Position numbers and translations under genes: made by a program. A DNA stretch of 64,000 nt from assembly GCF_900101905.1 (NCBI RefSeq), contig NZ_FNAJ01000007.1:124001-188000 (forward strand), given 5' to 3'. Below, piece after piece: positions 44,279-53,600 of the stretch. The DNA comes from Myxococcus virescens. Its GTDB lineage: Bacteria > Myxococcota > Myxococcia > Myxococcales > Myxococcaceae. The notes below the pieces were generated by a model, which had not been told where the DNA came from, made no database searches, and saw nothing but the letters and a program-made list of their open reading frames with translations. Positions within the stretch are counted from its first letter, which is position 1, and each line of letters opens with the position of its first letter.

Positions 44279-44770
44279 ATGAAGCTCGAAGGCTCCTGCC
44301 ACTGTCGCGGCGTGCGGTTCAGCGTGGAGACGCATCACCCGTCTCCCTTCATGCGGTGCTACTGCTCCGTGTGCCGCAAGACACAAGGGGGCGGAGGCTT
44401 CGCCATCAACCTGTCGGGGGACGCGCGCTCGCTCAAGGTGCGCGGCCAGCAGCACGTCAAGGTGTACCGGGCGCGCATCCAGAATCCGGAGGACGCGAAG
44501 GCGCACCAGAGCAAGGGGCAGCGCCACTTCTGTGGCCGCTGCGGCTCCGCGCTGTGGCTGTATGACCCGACGTGGCCGGAGCTCATCCATCCGTTCGCGT
44601 CGGCCATCGACACGCCGCTTCCCCAGGCGCCCGAGCTGGTCCACATCATGCTCGAGTTCAAGCCGGACTGGGTGCCCGTCCATGCGGGCAAGAAGGACAA
44701 GAAGTTCCAGCGCTACCCGAAGGAGTCCATCGCGGAGTGGCATCAGCGCCACGACGCGGAAGTGGACTGA
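44279..44770 (+). CDS. GFA-family zinc protein
   Basis: 163 residues from ATG 44279 (GTG 44276 is adjacent). The family zinc ligands are all present: GSCHCRGVRF (C-x-C), then CYCSVCRKTQ (C-x-C-x-x-C) and FCGRCGSALW (C-x-x-C). The fold was named for glutathione-dependent formaldehyde-activating enzyme, but most members, especially outside Gfa itself, have unknown activity. It lies divergently from the radical SAM operon and 113 bp before an oxidoreductase gene; neither neighbour explains it. Confidence 0.87.
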   Translation: MKLEGSCHCRGVRFSVETHHPSPFMRCYCSVCRKTQGGGGFAINLSGDARSLKVRGQQHVKVYRARIQNPEDAKAHQSKGQRHFCGRCGSALWLYDPTWPELIHPFASAIDTPLPQAPELVHIMLEFKPDWVPVHAGKKDKKFQRYPKESIAEWHQRHDAEVD

Positions 44771-44883
44771 AGCGGCTCGGGGGGCCGCCTGCTGTCCGGA
44801 CGGGCGGCACGACGTTGCCCGGAGCGTGGGTTGTGGCGGGTGCCTTGGGGGGCCAGCGTGTCTCTCATACGCGGAGGCAATCG

Positions 44884-45999
44884 ATGGCACAGGGCAGCTC
44901 GCGGCGAATCCGGTATGCGGTGGTGGGCGCGGGGAATATCGCGCAGGTGGCTGTACTTCCGGCCTTCCAGCACGCCCGTGAGAACTCGGAGTTGGTGGCG
45001 CTCATTTCCTCCGACGCGGAGAAGCGCGACGTGCTGGGGAAGATGTACGGCGTGCGCCACACCGCGAGCTACGACGACCTTGAACAGGTGCTGCGCGACG
45101 CGGACGTGGACGCGGTGTACATCGCGCTGCCCAACACCCAGCATCGCGCCTTCACCGAGCGGGCCGCTCGCGCGGGCGTGCACGTCCTCTGCGAGAAGCC
45201 CATGGCGACCTCGGTGGAGGACTGTGAGGCGATGATTCGCGTCACGGACGAGCATCATGTCAAGCTGATGATCGCCTACCGGCTCCACTTCGAGGAGGCG
45301 AACCTGCGGGCCATCGACCTGCTGCGCTCGGGGCGCCTGGGTGAGCCGCTGATGATGTCGGCCCTGCTGACGCAGCAGGTGCGGACCGGGGACATCCGGA
45401 CGCGCGTGGACGTGGGCGGAGGCGCGCTGCTCGACGAAGGGCCGTACCCCATCAACGCCGCGCGCTACCTCTTCCGTGACGAGCCCACCGAGGTGTTCTG
45501 CTACACCAACGAGGAGCAGGACCCTCGCTTCAAGGGCGTGGATGCCACGGCCTTCGCGTTGATGCGCTTCTCGAATGGGCGCATCGCGCAGTTCGGCGTC
45601 AGCCACGCCGCGTCGGCGGTCTCCAGCTACCGGGTGGTGGGGGAGAAGGGCGATCTGCTCGTCGAGTCCGCGTTCGGCTACGAGAAGGAGCGCAAGCATG
45701 TCCTCACGCTGGAGGGCAAGACGGAGGAGCGCGTCTTCGCGACGAACGACCAGTTCGCGCCGGAGTTGCTCTACTTCTCGAAGTGCGTGCTGGAGGACCA
45801 GGAGCCCGAGCCGTCCGGCCGGGAAGGGCTCGCGGACGTGCGCGTCATCATCGCGATGAAGGAGTCCGCGAGGACGGGGCGCCCGGTGAAGCTGGATGCA
45901 TTCCCGATGAAGCGGCGGCCATCCTTGGACCAGCTCATCGTCCGCCCCGCGGCCAGGCCGCCAGCGCCGGTGAACGCGCCCGCGCCAGCGCAAGGATGA
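44884..45999 (+). CDS. Gfo/Idh/MocA-family oxidoreductase
   Basis: 371 residues from ATG 44884. An N-terminal Rossmann fold begins IRYAVVGAGNIAQ. The family CEKPMATSVED motif (catalytic Lys in EKP) and GGGALLDEGPYPINAARYL (the D/H pair region) follow. It ends with a Pro/Ala tail outside the fold. Such enzymes oxidise or reduce sugars and cyclitols with NAD(P). The sequence shows no sugar-specific residue that I can name. It lies 134 bp before the lipid/polyketide synthase cluster on the same strand; whether it supplies or modifies a building block for it is open. Confidence 0.87.
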   Translation: MAQGSSRRIRYAVVGAGNIAQVAVLPAFQHARENSELVALISSDAEKRDVLGKMYGVRHTASYDDLEQVLRDADVDAVYIALPNTQHRAFTERAARAGVHVLCEKPMATSVEDCEAMIRVTDEHHVKLMIAYRLHFEEANLRAIDLLRSGRLGEPLMMSALLTQQVRTGDIRTRVDVGGGALLDEGPYPINAARYLFRDEPTEVFCYTNEEQDPRFKGVDATAFALMRFSNGRIAQFGVSHAASAVSSYRVVGEKGDLLVESAFGYEKERKHVLTLEGKTEERVFATNDQFAPELLYFSKCVLEDQEPEPSGREGLADVRVIIAMKESARTGRPVKLDAFPMKRRPSLDQLIVRPAARPPAPVNAPAPAQG

Positions 46000-46012
46000 A
46001 CTTGCGTCCACT

Positions 46013-46024
46013 GGAAATATTTCC
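46013..46024. promoter_or_regulatory. perfect 12-bp AT-rich palindrome
   Basis: GGAAATATTTCC is an exact palindrome 110 bp before the first gene of the synthase cluster and 14 bp after the oxidoreductase stop. In DNA this rich in GC it stands out. It may bind a dimeric regulator of the cluster. Confidence 0.35.
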
Positions 46025-46133
46025 CGTGTGCGAGCTTCTTCGTGCGCTGAATGTGTGGCGACATCCGCCTCCGCAAGTCGTGTCAGACCCTTGATGCATT
46101 CATTGCCGCGAACCGGGAAACCAGGGGTCGGCA

Positions 46134-47639
46134 ATGACATCACACGCAGCTCATCAGGGCACCTACGCGGTCGAGCATGTTCTCCAGCGGATTCGCCGTT
46201 GTGCCGCTGACGTCACGCGGTATCCCATGGACATCTTGACGGCGGACGCGCAGCTCGAGGACGAGCTCGGCATTGACTCCGTCAAGCTGGCGGAGATCGC
46301 GGCCGTGGTCGGGCGCGAGTTCAACATCCCGTCCGAGCGACTGCCACGGGGCGCTCAGGCGCGCACGTTGAGCGCGATGGCGGACGTGGTGGCGCGGCTG
46401 CTCGCGGACACGCAGCCCGCCGCCGTCGCGACGCCTCCACCGGCGCCTGTCGTGGCTCCCGTGCCCCCGGTGTCGTCAGCGGGCTCACCGGTGGAGGACC
46501 TGGAGGCGCGGGTCCGTGCCGTCTTCGCTCGGGTGACGCGCTATCCGGAAGCGCTCTTGACGCCGGAGGCGGACCTGGAGGACGAGCTGGGCATCGACTC
46601 GGTCAAGCAGGCCGAGGTGATGGCCGTGCTCGTCAAGGAGCTGGGCCTGACCGATGCTCCGCAGCCTTCGCAGCGGCTGCGGACGATTTCCACTATCTGT
46701 GAGATGGCGCGCGCCCGGCTGGCGGTCGCGGCGCCCGTGCGCGAGGACCGAGCGCCGCGTCAGTCGCCGCCGCCAGCCGTGCTGCCCTTCGCGGGGAAGG
46801 TCGCGTTCGTTACGGGCGCTGGGAAGGGGATTGGCAAGGTCATCGCGGCTCGCCTGGCCAGCGCGGGGGCGACGGTGGTGGTGAACTCGTTCCACTCCCG
46901 TGACGAAGGAGAGCGGACGGTTCAGGAGATTGTTGACGCAGGAGGGAAGGCGTTCCACGCCTGGGGCTCGGTCGCGCAGGAAGAGCACCTGGACCGGATG
47001 TTCGCCAGCATCGAGGCGCAGTTCGGTGGGTTGGACTTCCTGGTGTGCAACGCGTCCAACGGCCTCATCGGACCGTTCGACCGGATTACTCCGCGCGACT
47101 GGGACAAGGCGTTCCGCACCTGCATCACGGGGACCTATGAGTGCGCCCTGCGCGCGCGGCCCCTGATGGCCCGGCGTGGCGGCGGCAGCATCGTGACGAT
47201 GTCCACCTCCATGTCCCAGCGGTACATGCACGACCTGGGCTGCCAGGGCGTGGTGAAGGCCGGGGTGGAGTCCTTGACGCGCTACCTGGCCGCGGAGCTG
47301 GCACCGGATGGCATCCGGACCAACTGCGTGTCCGCGGGACCGGTGCATGGCGAGCTGCTGCGCATGTTCCCCGACGCCGCGAGCCGGGTCGCGCGCTGGG
47401 AGTCGGCGACGCCGGGCGGGGAGATCTGCACCGCGGAGGATGTCGCCGACGTCACCGAGCTCCTCCTGGGGCCCAAGACGCGCCGGGTGAACGGCGCCAT
47501 CTGGGTGGTGGATGGGGGGCTCTCCGGCACGGTGGACGGGCTGCTGCCGGGCGCGTCGGAGGCACGGCGTCCCGGGGGGCCGCGCGGGTCGCACAGCCGT
47601 GAGCACGACGTGCGAGCGCTCCTCGCGCTCGATTCCTGA
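46134..47639 (+). CDS. tandem ACP-FabL-like enoyl reductase fusion
   Basis: 501 residues; AGGGG precedes ATG 46134. Two acyl-carrier domains come first, each with the phosphopantetheine motif DELGIDSVK (Ser49 and Ser156). Ala/Pro linkers lead to a short-chain dehydrogenase from about residue 221. That domain starts FVTGAGKGIGK and resembles FabL enoyl-ACP reductases throughout, including MFPDAASRVARWESATPGGE and GAIWVVDGG. In FabL the active Tyr lies seven residues before Lys; here that place is Leu368 (Lys375), and only Tyr364 remains. It should carry and possibly reduce acyl chains for the synthase that starts 23 bp downstream. Confidence 0.88.
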   Translation: MTSHAAHQGTYAVEHVLQRIRRCAADVTRYPMDILTADAQLEDELGIDSVKLAEIAAVVGREFNIPSERLPRGAQARTLSAMADVVARLLADTQPAAVATPPPAPVVAPVPPVSSAGSPVEDLEARVRAVFARVTRYPEALLTPEADLEDELGIDSVKQAEVMAVLVKELGLTDAPQPSQRLRTISTICEMARARLAVAAPVREDRAPRQSPPPAVLPFAGKVAFVTGAGKGIGKVIAARLASAGATVVVNSFHSRDEGERTVQEIVDAGGKAFHAWGSVAQEEHLDRMFASIEAQFGGLDFLVCNASNGLIGPFDRITPRDWDKAFRTCITGTYECALRARPLMARRGGGSIVTMSTSMSQRYMHDLGCQGVVKAGVESLTRYLAAELAPDGIRTNCVSAGPVHGELLRMFPDAASRVARWESATPGGEICTAEDVADVTELLLGPKTRRVNGAIWVVDGGLSGTVDGLLPGASEARRPGGPRGSHSREHDVRALLALDS

Positions 47640-47662
47640 ACCTCGTACCGGAGCCAATCGTC

Positions 47663-50600
47663 ATGGGTTACTTCGCGGTCCCGTACGACATTCATTTCGA
47701 TGACACGATGGCCTACGGGAGCCATCACTTCCTCACGAACTTCAAGTTCCAGTGTGCTGGGCGGGAGCACCTGCTCTTCAGCCCGGACGTGTTCGACGTG
47801 CCGGAGTTCCGGCGCGACTTCGACCAGGTGCTGCTGCTCACCTACGAGGGCTACTCGCGCAACCTGGCACCGGCCAACCTGGGAGATCGGTTGGTGGTGC
47901 TGACGACGCTGGAGGAGCGGGGAGCGGTCTCCATCCGCTTCTGCTTCCGGACCCTCAAGAGCGATGGGACGCCCGTGGCGTGCGGCTTCCAGACGGTTCT
48001 CTGTGCGGACCGGACATCGGGCGCCCTGTGTTCGTTTCCTGAGTCGTTCCTGCGGTGCTTCGATTCGTTGTCCGGCATCTTCGAGCGCGCCGGGGCACGG
48101 AGCTTCCGGGACTGTGTCCAGCAGGGAGGCTCCGCACTCAAGGAGGTGTTTCCGGAGTCCATCCGGGCGTTGGCGAAGTCGCTGCTCGCGGACCCTGCGT
48201 CACTGGGGACATCCCGCGTCGTTTCGTTGGAGGGGGCGCCCGCGGCGAGCGCTGCCAAGAGTCCCGACGCGCTGGTGCTGCCGCCGGGCGCGACGGCATT
48301 TCTGTTCGCCGGGCAGGGTTCGTTTGAGCCAGGGCTCTATCTCCAATTGAAGGCGCTCGACCCTGACCTCGAGGGCGAGCTTCAGGGGGTCGCCGCCGCA
48401 TGTCGTGAGGTCGGCGTGGACGCGGAGCCGTTGCTCGCCGCGCGTGACGTCTCGGACGTCCGGCGTGCGCTGGATGAGCTGCCTCAGCTCGACCAACTGG
48501 GCATCTACCTGTCCGGAGTCCTGGGCGCCCGGTGGATGCAGCGACAGGGGGCGAGCCCGGACGTGTTCGTGGGGCACAGCTTCGGGGAGATTGCCGCGAT
48601 GACGGCGGCGGGTGCGCTCGACTTGCGCGCTGGCGCGCAGGTCGTCTGCCACCGCATCCGAGCGCTTCAGGTCCTTCCCGACGACTTCGGAACGCTGGCG
48701 GCGGTGGCGCTCGGGGAGTCCGAGGCCGTTCGCGCCATCGCGGAGTGCGGCGCTTCGGGATTGCACATCGCGGGGCGCAACCACGCGCGGCAGACGGTGG
48801 TGGCGGGAGCGCGCGAGCAGCTCGCGCGGCTCCGCGCGCTGTTGGAAGGCCGGGGGCAGGGATTCACCTTCGTTTCGAGCCGGTACCCCTTCCACCATCC
48901 GGACATGGCCCCGGCCGCGAAGGCCTTCCGCGAGATGCTGGGCCGTGTCCCCATGCAGGCGCCGCGCGGCCGTGTCTATTCGCCCATTGAACGGCGCGCC
49001 TATGTGGGCGGGCGGCCAGAATTGGCGGATGCGCTCGCATCGCACCTGGTGCGCTCGTTCGACTTCCTGGGGACGGTGGAGACGCTCACCCGCGCGGGAT
49101 GCGCGCGCTTCGTCGACTGCGGAACCACGGGCGTCCTGGCGCGCATCGTCCAGAAAATCATCCCGGAGGAGACGGCCGCCGAGGTGAGCGTCATCAGCAA
49201 GCTGCTTCCGGCGGAGCGGTCTGCCCCGTCGGCTGGCATCGAGCCGAAGTCCGTGGATGCCGCCGAGGTCGACGAGAGCGGCATTGCCGTGGTGTCGCTG
49301 GGCTGCATCCTTCCGGGGGGCGCGAAGGACCCGGAAACGTACTGGCAGAACATCCGGAAGGGCATCAGCGGCATCGTCGACCAGGGCCTGTTGCAGCCCG
49401 AGTTGGTGACGGACTTCGCGGGTCCCGCGGGAACTCCAGACCGGACGTACACCCTGCTCACGGGGTATGTGCGGGATGACGACCTGGTTCCGCCGCCGGG
49501 CTTCGACCCGACGCGTTTCCAGCAGTACGTCCGCGAGCAGAAGCTGCTGGCCATCGCCCTCTCGCAGGCCATGCAGGGACTGAAGCCGCTGGCATCGAAG
49601 TCGCCGGGGCGCATCCAGTGCCTGCTCGGTTCGACGGCGGAAGGGTCGGCCGAGTACGACGCCGCGCTGAGCGTGGAGGCTGGAGAGGCGCTGCTGAGTG
49701 CCCGGGGGGAGCGGGTTCATGACATCGCGGCGCTGGCGTGCGCGGCGCGTGAGGCACTTGGGGTGGAGGCCATCTCCCGTGACCTGGCGCCGCATCCCAC
49801 CCTGCAGGCCGTGGTGACGGACGTGGTGGGGCAGGGTGTCGCCACCACGCTGCTCGACGCTGCTTGTGCGTCGTCGCTCTATGCCATGGCGCTGGGCATG
49901 AAGGCGCTGGAGCGAGGGGACTCGGACCTGATTCTTGCTGGCGGCGTGTTCTCGCCGGGGCCGGGCAACAGCTGTCTGTTCTCGCAGTTCAATGGACTGT
50001 CCGCCACGGGGAGCCGGCCCTTTGACGTGCGCGCGGACGGCGTCATCTTCGGTGAAGGCGCGGGCGTCGTTGGGCTGATGCGCCTGAAGGACGCCGTCGC
50101 GGCGGGGCACCGGGTCCATGCCGTCATTCGAGGCGCGGGGCTCTCCAGTGATGGACGGAGCAGCTCGGCGAACGTGCCCCGGTCGGAGGGGCAGGTGGCG
50201 GCGATGGAGGCGTGCTACTCGGGGGCCCAGGTTGACCCGGCGAGCGTGCAGTACATCGAGGCGCACGGAACGGCGACTCCCGCGGGGGACGCCACCGAGC
50301 TCCGGTCGATTGCCCGCGTCTTTGGTGGCAAGCGCAGTGGCGTTCAGCTCGCCAGCGTCAAGGCGCTGATTGGTCACGTTGGCTGGGCCGCGGGGGCTGC
50401 TTCGGTCATCAAGCTGTGCAAGGCGATGGAGCACCGGATCTTCCCGGTGCAGTCCAACTTCGATGCGCCCGGTGCCGCGCTGCGCGCCATGGGGCCCGGC
50501 TTCGACGTGAACACGCGCGAGCAGCCTTGGCCGGAGAATGGCGAATGGCCTCGTCGTGCCGCCACCAATGGCTTTGGCTTTGGCGGAACCAACGCCCACC

Positions 50601-53600
50601 TGGTGCTGGAGGAGTACCGGGGGCCTTCGTCGGCGCCGAGGTCCCGCGAGGGCATCCCATCGGAGGCCGAACTCGTGGTCGTGGCCGCGGAGGGCTTGTT
50701 CCCAGATGGACGCGGGCGGCCCGAAGCGGGTGTCCCTGTCGAGGTAGGAGCGCGCTTCGATCTGCAGGCACTGCGCCTGCCGCCCACGGTGCGCCTGTTG
50801 CCCGACATCTCCGAGGACATGGATGCGACGCAGCACCTCGGGCTCGTGGTCGGGAGTGCGCTCGCCCAGAAGCTGGGGGCGTTCGAAACGCTTCGTTCGG
50901 GGACGGCCATCGTGCTGGGGCTCGAGGGCAAGACGCGCCGTGGCGTCGAGGCGGTCCAGCGTGTCCTGGCGTTCACGCTGCAACGGCGCTTGAGTGAGAA
51001 GGCTCGTCGCGAGCCCGCATCCGCCGCGGTGCTGCCCCTGGCGGAGCGTCTTCACTCGGCGGTGATGGAGAGCCTCCGTCCCTCGGGGCCGTACACGCTC
51101 CAGGGGATGATGCCGAACGTCACGCCCGGCCGTGTCGCGGGGGCGCTCGACGTCAAGGGTCCCAATTTCGTGGTGGATGCGGGGGCAGCCTCGTCCTCGG
51201 CGGCGCTCCAGGCGGCGCGGGGGCTGCTGGAGAGCGGCTTCGAGCTGGTCCTCGTGGGCAGTACGCACATTGGCAGGCCGGGTGAAGTCAGAGGGGCGCA
51301 GCAGCCCGAGGAAGGCGCGGCGCTCTTCGCGGTGACGACGGCGGAGAAGGCCCGAAGGCTCGGCTTGAAGCCCATGTGCCACCTTCAGATTTCCACCCGT
51401 GGCGCGAAGGGGACAGGTGCGGGTGTCGACCTGCCACCGCACTCGGCGGCGGAGAGCCTGGCGTTGCTGCGCGCCGTACACGCGGCGGCGGATGGTCGTG
51501 CTGGCACGCTGCGGTTCCACCCCGATGCCGCGACAGGTGTCCGGCTCGAAGTGCGGCTCCAGCCGATGGCGGGCGGGCTGCCCGTGGAATCAATGCAGTC
51601 CTCGTCGCGAGCCCACGCCCATGCCGCAACGGAGGGCCAGCTTGGCGCGACATCTCGGGCAGCGGAGCAGGGAGGGCGGATTGACGCCTCCACGTCACCT
51701 CTTCGGACGCATCCTGATGCCGTGACGGACGGCCGGAGCGAACTGCCGTCCCGACCGTCAGAGGGAGTGCGGCTTGCTCCTTCCCGTTCTGTTGAATTCG
51801 CGTCGTCACCCGTCAACGGCGCATCAGGAGCCGAGTTGCAAGCCGCAGCGGGAGGCTTCGACCACGCCGCGCCCATTCAGTATCTGTCGCCCGTGCTGGT
51901 GGAGCGGCCAGCTCGGAAGACGCGGCCGTCGTATCTCAGAGGCCGTCGGGTGCTGTTCATCGCGGAGGACGTGGCGCTCGCGCGCGAGCTTGCAGCTCGG
52001 GCGGAGGCCCTGTGCGGATCGGAGCACCGGATTCTCTGTCCGGGGACAGGTTCGGATTCGGGACGCCTCCGGTACATCGACCTCACGACAGACACCTCCG
52101 CGGAGGCCGGGCTGGCCGCCCTTGGCTTCGAGCCCGAGGTCATCCTCGCGGTCCCCCGCATCGAGGCAGGGGCGCTCGAGGCCTCTGTGGTCGCGGACAC
52201 GGCCATGAAGCACGGGGCCCTGGAGTTGCTCTTCCTGGCCGCCCGTCGCGCCTATGAGCGCCTGTCTCGTGGCGAGGTGGAACTGGTGAGTCTGTGCATT
52301 GGCGCTGTGGGCCCACGGCGGTGCCTGCATCCAATGTCGGGACTGTTCGCGGGGATGCTCAAGTCCATCGGGCGGGAAGTGCCTGCCCGGAACGTTCGTG
52401 CCGTCTCCACCACGGCCATGCCGCTCCAGGAGGCGCTCGAGCTGGCCGAGGCTGAGCTGGGCTCGGAGGCGGGCGGGAATCACTCCATCGAGGTTTGCTT
52501 CGACGGTCCGGTGCGCTGTGTCCGCGTGTTGCGGGTGACGGACGTCACGGCGGACCCGGCGGCGACGCTCGATTCTCGCTCGGTGGTCCTGCTCACGGGC
52601 GGGGGACGGGGCGTCACGGCAGTCCTCGCGGGAGCCCTGCTCAAGCGGTTTGGATGCAAGGTGGTCCTGTTGGGGCGGAGCGATCCGGATGAGGCACCCC
52701 TGCGCGTGCTCCAGGCCCGTGAGGAAGACCTTCCGGCGATGGAGCGGGAGTTCTACGCCTCGGAGCTGGCCAGCAATCGGGGCGTGCGCATGCCAGAGCT
52801 GCGCAAGCGCTTCGAGCGCTTCCTGGCCGCTCGCGAGCTGAAGGCCACGCTGGAGGGCCTGGGCCGGCTCCCGGGCGAGGTGCTCTACCGGGCCGCGGAC
52901 GTCACGCGAGCGGCGGACGTGGACCGCGTGGTCCAGGAAATCGTCGACACGCATGGGCGACTGGACCTGGTGGTGCATGGGGCGGGCACGCAGACGTCCA
53001 AGAAGTTGAATCGCAGGCAGCTCGGGGAGTTGCGCACGAACCTGGGCACCAAGCTGCTGGGGCTCAGGAACCTGCGGGAAGCCTGCGTGAATCGGCTTGC
53101 TCGGCCGGTGCCGTTCCACGTCCTGACCTCCGCGTTCAGCTACATCGGGAATGACGGTCAGGCGGATTACGGCGCGGCGAACGAGGCGCTGGACCGGCTC
53201 TGCGCCTGGGTCAGCGACGCGAGCCAGGAGGTCCGCTGGTGCAGCGTGGGCTGGTTGGCCTGGGACGGAATCGGCATGACACGGGGCTCGGAGTACCGCG
53301 TGCTCGGTGCCACCCGGCATCTGCGAGGAATCCGAGCAGAGGAAGGCGAAGCGCTCTTTCTCCAACTCGTGGATGGGCGGCCTCGACAGGCCATCAACGT
53401 CCAGCTCACGGAGAGTGAGCGTTCCTACTACGCACTGGAGGTCTTGCCCGCGGAGGAGGCGCGTTCTCTGTCGGCGGGGCCCGTGCAGCGCGAGCTGGTC
53501 GTGGATGCGGCGAGTGTGCCGTGCCTGGAGGACCACCTCGTGCGTGGCACGCCCACGTTGCCGGGGGCCTGGGCGTTGGACCTGATGCTGCAAGCCGCGG

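Noticed and set aside
48200-51520. 1106-codon open frame on the minus strand opposite the megasynthase
   Set aside because: No recognisable domain and Arg-rich composition; it mirrors the AT and KS coding sequence.
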